The notes: generated by a model not told the origin, from the sequence alone. 64,000 nt of DNA from Pseudoduganella namucuonensis (GCF_900116645.1 NZ_FPBO01000001.1:318416-382415), one strand, 5' to 3'; positions 18,080 through 27,047 are shown, numbered from the stretch's first letter. Numbers and translations are program-made.

Positions 18080-18637
18080 ATGAGCGCATTTTCCGTCATC
18101 AACTACGAGGATATTTTCCAGCTGGCGTCGATCGGCATGTGCGTGTCGCGCCAGCGCGTCATCTATTCGGTGAACGACTCGCTGGCGGCCATGTTCGGCT
18201 ACGAACCAGGCGAACTGGCCGGACGCTCGCTGGAGCTGCTGTACCCCAGCCTCGACGAGTTCGAGCGCACCGGGGAGCGCGTCGCGGCCGGCCTGGCGGG
18301 CGGCGCCATCTACGCCGACGAGCGCATCATGCGGCGCGCCGGCGGCGAACTGTTCTGGTGCCACGTGAGCGGCCGCGCGCTGACGGCGCGCAATCCGCAC
18401 GCGGTGGGCGTGTGGACCTTCGAGGATCTGAGCGCGCGGCGGCCGGTGCACATCGGCATGACCCCGCGCGAGCGGGAGGTGGCCGCGCTGCTGCTCGAGG
18501 GCAAGACCAGCAAGCTGATCGCGCGCCAGATCGACCTCAGCCCGCGCACGGTGGAAATGCACCGCGCCAACCTGATGCGCAAGTTCGGCGCCGCCACGTC
18601 GCACGAGCTGGTGCACAAACTGAGCGGCCTGACGTAG
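18080..18637 (+). CDS. PAS-LuxR family transcriptional regulator
   Basis: A 185-residue regulator with an N-terminal PAS domain (about 8-115: VNDSLAAMFGYEPGELAG) and a C-terminal LuxR/GerE helix-turn-helix (MTPREREVAALLLEGKTSKLIARQ, then SPRTVEMHRANLMRKF; read in pieces). It begins 17 bases after bdhA, so it is probably in that operon, and may tune 3-hydroxybutyrate use or a response to energy state. The start at 18080 was chosen over an upstream in-frame codon that lies inside bdhA. The ligand is unknown. Confidence 0.88.
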   Translation: MSAFSVINYEDIFQLASIGMCVSRQRVIYSVNDSLAAMFGYEPGELAGRSLELLYPSLDEFERTGERVAAGLAGGAIYADERIMRRAGGELFWCHVSGRALTARNPHAVGVWTFEDLSARRPVHIGMTPREREVAALLLEGKTSKLIARQIDLSPRTVEMHRANLMRKFGAATSHELVHKLSGLT

Positions 18638-18670
18638 GCCGTTTTCCAATCTTTTTTTACGAGACCCCAC

Positions 18671-19132
18671 ATGCTCCACATCCTGAAACGCGCCGCGCTT
18701 GGTTTTCTTCTCCTGGCCCTGGGCGGCGCGGCGCTGGCCGACCGTCCCGGCACCGCCGGGGAGGCGTCCGCCCTCGTCAAGAAAACCATCGTCCACCTGA
18801 AAAAGCATGGCAGGGACAAGACGCTGCAGGCGGCCAGCCACCCCAGCGCCACCTTCGTCGACCGCGACCTGTACGTGAGCGTGTACGACCTGGACGGCAA
18901 GGTGCTGGCGCACGGCAGCAATCCCAAGCTGGTCGGCGTCAACGTCGCCAACTTGCGCGACGCCAACGACAAGTACTTCATCAAGGATATCCTGGCCAAG
19001 GCCGCCGGCGCCGGCAGCGGCTGGGTCGACTACAAGTGGGTCGATCCGGTGACGCGGACGCTGCGCGACAAATCCGTGTATGTTGAGAAGGCGGACGGCC
19101 TGATCATCGCGGCGGGCTACTACAAGGACTAG
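18671..19132 (+). CDS. Exported single Cache-domain protein
   Basis: A 153-residue protein with a signal peptide (to about ALAD, residue 24) and a single Cache (sCache2-like) domain, seen in LYVSVYDLDGKVLAHGSNPKLVG, GWVDYKWVDP and KSVYVEKADGLIIAAGYYKD (read in pieces). There is no membrane anchor beyond the signal and no output domain, so it would act as a periplasmic small-ligand-binding protein, perhaps for a short organic acid. It sits between the PAS-LuxR gene and the second PHB depolymerase, suggesting a link to polymer use. Confidence 0.82.
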   Translation: MLHILKRAALGFLLLALGGAALADRPGTAGEASALVKKTIVHLKKHGRDKTLQAASHPSATFVDRDLYVSVYDLDGKVLAHGSNPKLVGVNVANLRDANDKYFIKDILAKAAGAGSGWVDYKWVDPVTRTLRDKSVYVEKADGLIIAAGYYKD

Positions 19133-19150
19133 GCGCGCGGCGTTATTCCG

Positions 19151-19186
19151 TCACTATCGAATTTCTCTGCGGTGGCGCGGTCCAAG
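19151..19186 (+). promoter_or_regulatory. Upstream element shared with the first PHB depolymerase (copy 2)
   Basis: The counterpart of 12247-12282, about 29 of 36 bases identical, here 46-81 bases before the depolymerase start. See copy 1 for the motif. Confidence 0.55.
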
Positions 19187-19231
19187 ACAAGCCGGAACCC
19201 CCGGCCGACCAACGACTACAGGAGAACAATA

Positions 19232-20461
19232 ATGACGAACCGCCTTACGCACCATCATCGCCTGGCCCTGCTCATGCTGTGCGCGGGCTGGCAGGCGCAC
19301 GCGGCGCCTGTCGCGCTGCCGTCCTATAACATCGACACCAGTGGGAGCTCGGTCTCCGGCCTGTCGTCCGGCGGCTTCATGGCGGCGCAACTGCACGTCG
19401 CCTTCTCGGACACGTTCAAGGCCGGCGCCGGCATCGTCGCCGGCGGTCCCTACTTCTGCGCCCAGGGCCTGCTGTCCACCGCCTTCGGCCCCTGCATGGC
19501 CGCCAGCGCCTCCAGCAAGCCGGCCACCGCGGCGCTGATCGCCACCACCGACAGCTGGGCCAGCCAGGGCCTGATCGACGCCACCGGCAACCTCGCCGCC
19601 GGGCGGGTCTATCTCTATTCGGGTTCCATCGACAGCACGGTCAAGCCGCTGGTGATGCACGAGGCCAACGCCTACTACCAGCACTACATCGGCGGCGCCA
19701 ATATTTTCTTCAAGAAAAACCTGCCGTCCGAGCACGCCATGGTGACCGACGACTTCGGCAACGGCTGCGGCGTCAAGGCCAGCCCCTACATCAGCGACTG
19801 CGATTTCGACCTGGCCGGCGAAATGCTGAAATGGATCTACGGCGGCCTGAATCCCCGCAACAACGGCGCGCTGGGCGGCAGCTTCGTCGAATACAAGCAG
19901 GCCGAATTCATCGCCGATCCGGCCAGCCACGGCATGGCGTCCAGCGGCTGGGCCTATGTGCCGGCAGCCTGCGGCGCCGGCCGGGTGTGCAAGCTGCACG
20001 TGGTGCTGCACGGCTGCCAGCAGGACCCGACCAGGATCCAGGACCAGTACGTGCGCGGCACCGGCTACAACCGCTGGGCCGACAGCAACGGCATCGTGGT
20101 GCTGTATCCGCAGGCGGCGGCCAGCAGCGCGGGCAATCCCAACGGCTGCTGGGACTGGTGGGGGTACGACGATCCCGACTATGCGAAGAAGAGCGGACGG
20201 CAGATGGCCGCCATCAAGGCCATGGTCGACCGCGTCAGCGGCGCCCCGGCGCCGCCCACGCCGCCCACGCCGCCGGGCTTCGTGTGCACGGCGACGCTGG
20301 CGAGCAATTTCGCGCACTGGGCGGCGGACAGGGCGGTCAACCAGGGGCCGTTCGCGCTGGCCAGGGGCTCGAACCAGAACATGGGCTGGCTGAGCACCTT
20401 CGTCAAGACCAGGCTGGCGCAGACCGCGCAGGACTATTACGTGGTCGGCGATTGCCCGTAG
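19232..20461 (+). CDS. Secreted PHB depolymerase without fibronectin domains
   Basis: A 409-residue paralogue of the enzyme at 12367. Signal peptide ends near WQAHAAP; the catalytic domain has GLSSGGF, YSGSIDSTV and SEHAMVTD in the same order. Instead of two fibronectin domains it has a short Pro-Thr linker (APPTPPTPP) before the shared C-terminal 55-residue module (GFVCTATLASNFAH to VVGDCP). The different spacer may suit polymer of a different physical state. CAGGAGAACAATA precedes the ATG; the earlier in-frame start at 19172 is rejected because it would bury the signal peptide and overlap the conserved upstream element. Confidence 0.9.
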   Translation: MTNRLTHHHRLALLMLCAGWQAHAAPVALPSYNIDTSGSSVSGLSSGGFMAAQLHVAFSDTFKAGAGIVAGGPYFCAQGLLSTAFGPCMAASASSKPATAALIATTDSWASQGLIDATGNLAAGRVYLYSGSIDSTVKPLVMHEANAYYQHYIGGANIFFKKNLPSEHAMVTDDFGNGCGVKASPYISDCDFDLAGEMLKWIYGGLNPRNNGALGGSFVEYKQAEFIADPASHGMASSGWAYVPAACGAGRVCKLHVVLHGCQQDPTRIQDQYVRGTGYNRWADSNGIVVLYPQAAASSAGNPNGCWDWWGYDDPDYAKKSGRQMAAIKAMVDRVSGAPAPPTPPTPPGFVCTATLASNFAHWAADRAVNQGPFALARGSNQNMGWLSTFVKTRLAQTAQDYYVVGDCP

Positions 20462-20503
20462 CCTGGGCGATTGCGCGCGGGGGGCGCGGCACCGCCGCCG
20501 CGT

Positions 20504-22072
20504 TCATCCAAGAGCGGGCTCCAGGGCGGGGACGCCGCGCCCGGCCTGCGCCTGCCATTCCGGCCAGTGCGCCTTGATCACGCTGGCGAGAATGTCGAAG
20601 GCGGGCCGTATCCGCTCGTCGGGTACGCTGCCGTAGCCCAGCATCAGGCCGCGCCGCGCCGTCTCTGGCCGAAGGTAGTAGCGCGACAGCGGCCGCACTA
20701 CGATGCCCTCCTTGCCGGCGGCGTGGCAGAGCGCGATGTCGTCGCAATGGTCGGGCAGGCCGAGCGCCAGATGCAGTCCGGCCTCGCCACCGGTGAGGAT
20801 GATGCGGTCGCCGAAATGGAAGCTGATCGCCTCGCGCAGCAGGCGCAGGCGCTCCGCGTACACCAGCCGCATGCGCCGGATGTGCGAGGCGAAATGGCCC
20901 TCGGTCATGAAGTCGGTCAGGATCGCCTGAGTGTAGGTGTGGCCGCAGCGGTACAGCTCCGACAGGCCGGTGGCGAACGATTCGGCCAGCGTTCCCGGCA
21001 CCACCAGATAGCCGATCCGCAAACCCGGAAACAGGGTCTTGCTGAAGGTGCCGAGATACAGCACCCGGTCGTGCGCGTCGAGCCCCTGCAAGGAGGCGAT
21101 CGGCCGGCTGCCGTAGCGGAATTCGCTGTCGTAGTCGTCCTCCACGATCCAGGCCTTGTGGGCCGCCGCGTATTCGAGCAGCGCGCGGCGGCGCGCCAGG
21201 CTCATCACCATGCCGAGCGGATACTGGTGCGAGGGCGTGGCGACAATCAGGCGCGGCGGATGGCGCGAGTCCTCCAGGGGCAGTTGCATGCCTTCGCCAT
21301 CCACGGGTATCGCCACGGTGTGCACGCCGACCGAACGCAGCACGCTGCGCGTACCCCAGTAGCAGGGGTCTTCGACCCAGGCGTGGTCGCCATGGTCGCA
21401 CACCATGCGCGCCACCAGATCGATCGACTGGTGTATGCCGGTGGTGATCAGGATCTGGCTGGCGTCGCAGTTGACCGAGCGCGCGACCCGCAGGTAGTCG
21501 GCGATCGCCTCGCGCAGCGGCAGATAGCCGCCGCCGCAGGAATAGGTCAGCAGGTCGGCGCGCGAGCGGCGCCAGTATTTGTTTTGCAGCCGGCTCCAGA
21601 TTCGATTGGGGAATTGCGTCACGTCCGGGACGCCCGGCATGAAGGCGCCCCATTGGGTTTCGCCCACCCCGGCCAGGCCGACCAGCTGGCTGCCGCGCGC
21701 CGACAGGCCGGTGTGGATGCGCTGCCCGGCGTCGCGCTCCGGCGTCGCCCCGGCCCGGTCCGGCGTGGCGGCCGCGGCGATCCGTTCCGGCTCGGTGTCG
21801 GCCACGAAGGTGCCGGCTCCCATGCGCGATTCCAGGAAGCCCTCGGCCAGCAACTGGTCGTAGGCGTAGGTCACCGTGTTGCGCGACACGCCCAGTTCGA
21901 GCGCCAGATAGCGGGAGGACGGCAATTGCAGCCCGGCCGGCAGCGACTGGTCCAGGATCGCCTCGCGGATCACCTGGTAGATCTGGCGGTTGACCGCCTT
22001 GCGCGGGGTGCCGGCCTTGCCGCCGCGGTCTATGCGCTGCAGCAAAAAATCGGATAGGGAGGCGATGCGCAA
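20504..22072 (-). CDS. MocR/GabR-type PLP-dependent transcriptional regulator
   Basis: A 522-residue regulator: an N-terminal GntR winged helix (about 25-92, with LPSSRYLALELGVSRNTV) joined to an aminotransferase-like domain with the PLP lysine in GTFSKTLFPGLRIGY. GabR-like members sense GABA as a PLP adduct and activate gabT/gabD. The gene is divergent from gabT, the classic arrangement. The start appears to be TTG at 22072, with GACGGAG just upstream; no ATG is available in the right place. Three AAGTGGC half-sites lie across its own start and the divergent gap. Confidence 0.9.
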   Translation of the reverse strand: MRIASLSDFLLQRIDRGGKAGTPRKAVNRQIYQVIREAILDQSLPAGLQLPSSRYLALELGVSRNTVTYAYDQLLAEGFLESRMGAGTFVADTEPERIAAAATPDRAGATPERDAGQRIHTGLSARGSQLVGLAGVGETQWGAFMPGVPDVTQFPNRIWSRLQNKYWRRSRADLLTYSCGGGYLPLREAIADYLRVARSVNCDASQILITTGIHQSIDLVARMVCDHGDHAWVEDPCYWGTRSVLRSVGVHTVAIPVDGEGMQLPLEDSRHPPRLIVATPSHQYPLGMVMSLARRRALLEYAAAHKAWIVEDDYDSEFRYGSRPIASLQGLDAHDRVLYLGTFSKTLFPGLRIGYLVVPGTLAESFATGLSELYRCGHTYTQAILTDFMTEGHFASHIRRMRLVYAERLRLLREAISFHFGDRIILTGGEAGLHLALGLPDHCDDIALCHAAGKEGIVVRPLSRYYLRPETARRGLMLGYGSVPDERIRPAFDILASVIKAHWPEWQAQAGRGVPALEPALG

Positions 22073-22121
22073 AGTGGCTCCGTCAGAAAAATCAAAGTGG
22101 CTCTACATTGTAGCGCCACTT
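22071..22121. promoter_or_regulatory. Repeated AAGTGGC sites, probable MocR-type operator
   Basis: AAAGTGGCTC occurs at 22071-22080 and 22094-22103 as a direct repeat with 23-base periodicity, and GCCACTT (the reverse complement of AAGTGGC) at 22115-22121. Two direct half-sites plus an inverted one is the pattern known for MocR/GabR operators. The first copy overlaps the regulator's own ribosome site and TTG start, which suggests autorepression. Confidence 0.6.
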
Positions 22122-22177
22122 CAACCTTAGTATTCACCGTCGCGTAACACTCCTGTAATAAATTTCGAGGTGAATGT

Positions 22178-23446
22178 ATGACGAATGCGAAGTTGCAACA
22201 AAGGAAAGAGGCCGCCACCCCGCGCGGCGTCGGCGTCATGTGCCAGTTCTACGCCGGGCGTGCCCGCAACGCCGAGATCTGGGACGTGGAAAACCGCCGC
22301 TACATCGATTTCGCGGCCGGCATCGCCGTCCTCAACACCGGCCACTGCCATCCCAGGCTGCTCGCCGCCATCGAAGGGCAAATGGCCAAGTTCACCCACA
22401 CCTGCTACCAGGTGGTGCCGTACGAGGGCTACGTCGAACTGGCCGAGCGCCTGAACGCGCTGACCCCGGGCGGGCACGCCAAGAAGACCGCGCTGTTCTC
22501 GACCGGCGCCGAGGCGGTGGAAAACGCGGTCAAGGTGGCGCGCGCCGCCACCGGCCGCTCCGCCGTGGTCGCCTTCACGGGCGGCTTCCACGGCCGCACC
22601 ATGATGGGCATGGCGCTGACCGGCAAGGTGGTGCCCTACAAGGTCGGCTTCGGGCCGTTCCCGGGGGAGGTCTATCACGTGCCGTACCCGGTTGAACTGC
22701 ACGGCGTCAGCGGCGACGCGTCGCTGGCCGCGCTGCAGTCGCTGTTCAAGGCCGACGTCGATCCGAAGCGCGTGGCCGCCATCATATTGGAGCCGGTCCA
22801 GGGCGAGGGGGGCTTTTACGCGGCGCCGGCGGACTTCATGCTGGCGCTGCGCGCGCTGTGCGACGAGCACGGCATCCTGCTGATCGTGGACGAGGTGCAA
22901 ACCGGCTTCGCCCGCACCGGCAAACTGTTCGCCACCGAGCACTTCGGCGTGGTGCCGGACCTGATGACGGTGGCCAAGAGCCTGGCCGGCGGCATGCCGC
23001 TGTCGGCCCTGATCGGCCGCGCCGAGATCATGGACGCGCCCTTGCCGGGCGGCCTGGGCGGCACCTACGCCGGCAACCCGCTGGCGGTCGCCTCCGCGTT
23101 GGCGGTGCTGGACGTGATCCGCGACGAGAACCTGGTCGAGCGTGCCAACGTGCTGGGCCGGCGCCTGAAGGAGCGCCTGAACGGCTTGCGCGAGGCGGTG
23201 CCGCGGATCGCCGACGTGCGCGGCCTGGGCGCGATGGTGGCGGTGGAGTTCGCCAATCCCGGCAGCGGCGCGCCGGACCCGGAGTTCACCAGGCGGGTCC
23301 AGGCGCGCGCGCTGGCCCGGGGCCTGATTCTGCTCACCTGCGGCTCCTACGGCAACGTGGTGCGCTTCCTGTTCCCGCTGACGATAGAGGATGCCGTGAT
23401 GGAGGAGGGCATGGCGATCCTGGCCGACGCGCTGCGGGGCGAGTGA
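22178..23446 (+). CDS. gabT: 4-aminobutyrate aminotransferase
   Basis: A 422-residue class III aminotransferase transferring the amino group of GABA to 2-oxoglutarate, giving succinate semialdehyde. It shows MCQFYAGRARNAEIWDVE, FSTGAEAVENAVKVAR, the PLP region ILIVDEVQTGFARTG and the PLP lysine in MTVAKSLAGGMPLSA. A 5-aminovalerate aminotransferase activity is also common in this family. It is the first gene of a run with a Pot-type ABC transporter and gabD, under a divergent GabR-like regulator. Confidence 0.93.
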   Translation: MTNAKLQQRKEAATPRGVGVMCQFYAGRARNAEIWDVENRRYIDFAAGIAVLNTGHCHPRLLAAIEGQMAKFTHTCYQVVPYEGYVELAERLNALTPGGHAKKTALFSTGAEAVENAVKVARAATGRSAVVAFTGGFHGRTMMGMALTGKVVPYKVGFGPFPGEVYHVPYPVELHGVSGDASLAALQSLFKADVDPKRVAAIILEPVQGEGGFYAAPADFMLALRALCDEHGILLIVDEVQTGFARTGKLFATEHFGVVPDLMTVAKSLAGGMPLSALIGRAEIMDAPLPGGLGGTYAGNPLAVASALAVLDVIRDENLVERANVLGRRLKERLNGLREAVPRIADVRGLGAMVAVEFANPGSGAPDPEFTRRVQARALARGLILLTCGSYGNVVRFLFPLTIEDAVMEEGMAILADALRGE

Positions 23447-23498
23447 CCGTGTTCCGCCGGCCCGCCGGCCGGCATATTGACAAAGTGGAGAAGAAATT

Positions 23499-24599
23499 TT
23501 GGAAAGCACAACGGCCAAGCGCGACACTCTGGTGGAGTTTCGGGGCGTGCAAAAAACATACGACGGTGAAAACCTGGTCGTCAAAAGCCTCGACCTGAAC
23601 ATCGAGCGTGGCGAGTTCCTCACCTTGCTCGGCCCTTCGGGGTCCGGCAAAACCACCTGCCTGATGATGTTGGCCGGATTCGAGTTTCCCACCGGCGGCG
23701 AGATCCGCCTGGACGGCAAGCTGCTCAACAAGGTGCCGCCGCACAAGCGCGACATCGGCATGGTGTTTCAGAACTATGCGCTGTTCCCGCACATGACGGT
23801 GGGCCAGAACGTGGCCTACCCGCTGCAGGTGCGCAAGGTCGATGCTGGCGCGCGCGCCGAGAAGGTCAAGCGCGCCCTCGACATGGTGCAGATGGGCCGC
23901 TTCGCCGACCGCTATCCGGCCCAGTTGTCCGGCGGCCAGCAGCAGCGCATCGCCCTGGCGCGGGCGCTGGTGTTCGATCCGAAGCTGGTGCTGATGGACG
24001 AGCCGCTCGGCGCACTGGACAAGCAGCTGCGCGAGCGCATGCAGATCGAACTGAAGGACTTGCACCAGCGCCTGGGCGTCACCTTCGTCTACGTGACGCA
24101 CGACCAGAGCGAAGCGCTGACCATGTCGGACCGGGTCGCCGTGTTCGAACACGGCGTCATCCAGCAACTGGCGCCGGTCGACCGCCTGTATGAAATACCC
24201 GACAACCAGTTCGTGGCCGGCTTCATCGGCGACAACAACCGCTTCCGCGGCGTGATCGAGGCGCCCGAGGGCGGCGGCTGCCGCCTGCGCCTGCGCGACG
24301 GTTCGCTGCTGGCGGGCGTGAACGTGGACCGCCTGGCCGCCGGCCACGCGGCGGTCGGCTGCATCCGGCCCGAGCGCATCCGGCTGGTGGCGCGCGACGC
24401 GCCGGCCGCCAACGGGGTCGCCGTCGCCGTCACCAGCCTGATGTACTTCGGCGACCACGTGCGCGTGCGCTGCGCGTTGCCGGACGGCGACGAATGCTTC
24501 GTCAAGCTGACCTTGCAGGATCCCGCCTTGCCCGGCCTGTCCGAGGGGACGCTGGCCAGGCTCGAACTCGATCCCGCGCACCTGCGCGTCTTCATTTAA
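23499..24599 (+). CDS. PotA-like ABC transporter ATP-binding protein
   Basis: A 366-residue ATPase of the spermidine/putrescine (or GABA) importer class. Walker A GPSGSGKTT, signature LSGGQQQRIALARAL, Walker B LVLMDEPLGALD and the H-loop VTHDQSEA are intact; the C-terminal 120 residues form a TOBE regulatory domain. The start is TTG at 23499, with GTGGAGAAG eight bases before it; no ATG precedes the conserved N-terminus. It is 52 bases after gabT and co-directional with the solute-binding protein and both permeases. Substrate by context is GABA or putrescine. Confidence 0.92.
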   Translation: MESTTAKRDTLVEFRGVQKTYDGENLVVKSLDLNIERGEFLTLLGPSGSGKTTCLMMLAGFEFPTGGEIRLDGKLLNKVPPHKRDIGMVFQNYALFPHMTVGQNVAYPLQVRKVDAGARAEKVKRALDMVQMGRFADRYPAQLSGGQQQRIALARALVFDPKLVLMDEPLGALDKQLRERMQIELKDLHQRLGVTFVYVTHDQSEALTMSDRVAVFEHGVIQQLAPVDRLYEIPDNQFVAGFIGDNNRFRGVIEAPEGGGCRLRLRDGSLLAGVNVDRLAAGHAAVGCIRPERIRLVARDAPAANGVAVAVTSLMYFGDHVRVRCALPDGDECFVKLTLQDPALPGLSEGTLARLELDPAHLRVFI

Positions 24600-24634
24600 C
24601 CGTTGTCCCATTCCCCACCTATCGAAGGACTGAA

Positions 24635-25660
24635 ATGAAAAAGCTGATTACCCCTGTCTTGATGAGCACCGCCCTGGCGGCCGGTTTCGCGCACGCCGAT
24701 ATCACGCTGGTCAACTTCGGCGGCGCCAACGGCGCGGCGCAGAAGGCGGCGTACATCGAGCCGTTCCAGAAGACCGGCGGCAAGGTGGTCATGGCCGAGT
24801 ACAACGGCGAACTGGCGAAGATCAAGGCCATGGTCGAGGCCAAAAACGTCACCTGGGACGTGGTCGAGGTGGAGTCGGGCCTGGTCGGCCGCGCCTGCGA
24901 GGAGGGCTTGATCGAGAAGATCGACCTGGGCAAGATCGGCAGGAAGGCCGACTTCATGCCGGAGGCGGTGCACGAGTGCGGGGTCGGCGCCTTCGTCTGG
25001 TCGACCGTGCTGGCCTACAACGCCGACAAGCTCAAGACGGCGCCGGCGAGCTGGGCCGATTTCTGGAACGTGGCCAAGTTCCCCGGCAAGCGCGGCATGC
25101 GCAAGGGCGCCCGCTACAACCTCGAATTCGCCCTGATGGCCGACGGCGTGCCGACCAGGGACGTCTACAAGGCGCTGTCGACCAAGGCCGGCGTCGATCG
25201 CGCCTTCAAGAAGCTCGAGCAGCTGCGGCCGCACATCCAGTGGTGGGAAGCCGGCGCGCAGCCGCCGCAGTTCCTGGTCGCCGGCGATGTCGTGATGTCG
25301 ACCGCCTACAACGGCCGCATCGACTCGGCCCAGCGCGAGGGCAAGAACCTGCAAGTGAGCTGGGCCGGCAGCATCTACGACCTCGACTACTGGGTGATCC
25401 CGAAAGGCACGCCGAACAAGGACGCGGCCGAGAAATTCATCGCCTTCGCCAGCACGCCGGAAGCGCAGAAGAACTACGCCGGCCGGATCGCCTACGGCCC
25501 GACCAACATCGGCGCGCTCAAGCTGCTGGACGCGAAAACCCTGGCGGGCTTGCCGACCTCGGCCGCCAACGCCAGGGACGCGGTGCAAAACAACCTCAAG
25601 TTCTGGACCGACCACGGCGAAGACCTGGAGCAGCGCTTCACCGCCTGGGCCGTCAAGTAA
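24635..25660 (+). CDS. PotD/PotF-like periplasmic substrate-binding protein
   Basis: A 341-residue exported protein (signal peptide ending near GFAHAD) of the polyamine-binding type: DITLVNFGGANGAAQKA at the start of the mature form, WDVVEVESGLVGRACEEG and NGRIDSAQREGKNL later. It delivers a small amine or amino acid to the permeases encoded downstream. The neighbouring gabT, gabD and GabR-like regulator make GABA or putrescine the best guess. A perfect 16-base palindrome 21 bases after its stop may protect this message and give the excess of binding protein these systems need. Confidence 0.9.
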   Translation: MKKLITPVLMSTALAAGFAHADITLVNFGGANGAAQKAAYIEPFQKTGGKVVMAEYNGELAKIKAMVEAKNVTWDVVEVESGLVGRACEEGLIEKIDLGKIGRKADFMPEAVHECGVGAFVWSTVLAYNADKLKTAPASWADFWNVAKFPGKRGMRKGARYNLEFALMADGVPTRDVYKALSTKAGVDRAFKKLEQLRPHIQWWEAGAQPPQFLVAGDVVMSTAYNGRIDSAQREGKNLQVSWAGSIYDLDYWVIPKGTPNKDAAEKFIAFASTPEAQKNYAGRIAYGPTNIGALKLLDAKTLAGLPTSAANARDAVQNNLKFWTDHGEDLEQRFTAWAVK

Positions 25661-25681
25661 GCGGCCGCGCCGGCGCCTCTT

Positions 25682-25697
25682 AGCGGGGCGCCCCGCT
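25682..25697. repeat. Intercistronic palindrome after the binding-protein gene
   Basis: AGCGGGGCGCCCCGCT is a perfect 16-base palindrome, followed by more GC-rich complementary stretches to about 25725. It has no T-run, so it is more likely an RNA-stabilising or partial-termination hairpin within the operon than a full terminator. It lies in the 97-base gap between the binding-protein and first permease genes. Confidence 0.5.
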
Positions 25698-25757
25698 GGC
25701 CCGCGGCGCTCCGCTGCCGCGCCTTGCCATTCACTTTTTCGAGATGTTTCCGCCGTT

Positions 25758-27038
25758 ATGACTTCTATGGCCCATGCCGCCCAGCTTTCCCAGCCTCCCG
25801 CCGAGGCGTCCCCGGCCCGGCTCAAGCGCGACCTGCACCGGGCGCTGCTGCGCAAGCGCGTCGCGGCCCTGGCCCTGATCGCACCGCTGGCGATCTTCCT
25901 GATGCTCACCTTCGTGGTGCCGATCGCCGCGCTGCTGATGCGCGCGGTGGAAAATCCCGAGATCGCGGCCACCCTGCCGCGCACGGTCGCCGCCCTGTCG
26001 GCATGGGACCGCCTGGGCGCGCCGTCCGACGCGGCCTACGCCGCGCTGGCCGCCGACCTGGACGCGGCGCGGCGCGACAACACCGGCGGCGCCCTGGCGC
26101 GCCGCATCAACGCCGAGCTGCCGGGTGCCCGCTCGGTGGTCATGAAGACCATGCGCGCCATGCCGCTGCTGGACGCCGAGGGCCGGCCGCTGGCCGGGAC
26201 CGCCGTCAGGCCGGCCCTGGTCGCGCTCGACGAGGAGTGGGGCCGGCCGGCGTTCTGGCAGGTCATCGCCAAGAACGCTTCGCCCTATTCGCCGCACTAC
26301 CTGCTGGCGTCGGTCGACCTGAGGCAGGACGCCTTCGGCCACGTCTACCGGGCCGATCCCGAGCAATCGGTGTACACGCAGATCTTCGGCCGCACCTTCT
26401 GGATCAGCCTGGTCGTCACCGTGTGCGCGCTGCTGACCGCCTATCCGCTGGCCTACTGGCTGTCGACCATGACGGAGCGGCGCGCCAACCTGTTGATGAT
26501 CCTGGTGCTGATTCCGTTCTGGACCTCGATCCTGGTGCGCATCGCGGCCTGGATCGTGCTGCTGCAATCGGAGGGCCTGGTCAACCAGGCGCTGATGGCG
26601 CTCGGCCTCACGCGGGCGCCGCTGGAACTGCTGTTCAACCGGCTGGGCGTGTACATCTCGATGACCCACATCCTGCTGCCGTTCATGATATTGCCGCTGT
26701 ACAGCGTGATGAAATCGATCCCGCCCACCTACGTGCGGGCCGCCGTCTCGCTCGGCAGCCATCCGTTCGCCGCCTTCTGGCGCGTGTACGTGCCGCAGAC
26801 CTACCCCGGCATCGGCGCCGGCGCCTTGCTGGTGTTCATCCTGGCGCTTGGCTACTACATCACGCCGGCGCTGCTGGGCGGCCCGAACGAGCAGATGGTC
26901 AGCTACTACGTCGCCTATTTCACCAACGTGACGATCAACTGGGGCATGGCCTGCGCCCTCGGCGCGCTGCTGTTCTGCGCCACCCTGGCGTTGTACGGCG
27001 TGTACCGCCGTTTCGCCAAAATCGATGTGAGCATGTAA
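25758..27038 (+). CDS. PotB-like ABC transporter permease with long periplasmic insert
   Basis: A 426-residue inner-membrane permease. The first membrane segment (about 37-60: ALALIAPLAIFLMLTFVVPIAA) is followed by about 150 hydrophilic residues before the remaining segments, an insert much longer than in E. coli PotB (about 285 residues in total). The conserved cytoplasmic loop with the ATPase contact (AAVSLGSHPFAAFWRVYVP) is near residue 330. It pairs with the PotC-like permease encoded nine bases downstream. Long forms of this type occur in many proteobacteria; the insert may dock the binding protein. Confidence 0.9.
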   Translation: MTSMAHAAQLSQPPAEASPARLKRDLHRALLRKRVAALALIAPLAIFLMLTFVVPIAALLMRAVENPEIAATLPRTVAALSAWDRLGAPSDAAYAALAADLDAARRDNTGGALARRINAELPGARSVVMKTMRAMPLLDAEGRPLAGTAVRPALVALDEEWGRPAFWQVIAKNASPYSPHYLLASVDLRQDAFGHVYRADPEQSVYTQIFGRTFWISLVVTVCALLTAYPLAYWLSTMTERRANLLMILVLIPFWTSILVRIAAWIVLLQSEGLVNQALMALGLTRAPLELLFNRLGVYISMTHILLPFMILPLYSVMKSIPPTYVRAAVSLGSHPFAAFWRVYVPQTYPGIGAGALLVFILALGYYITPALLGGPNEQMVSYYVAYFTNVTINWGMACALGALLFCATLALYGVYRRFAKIDVSM

Positions 27039-27047
27039 GGACGACCC

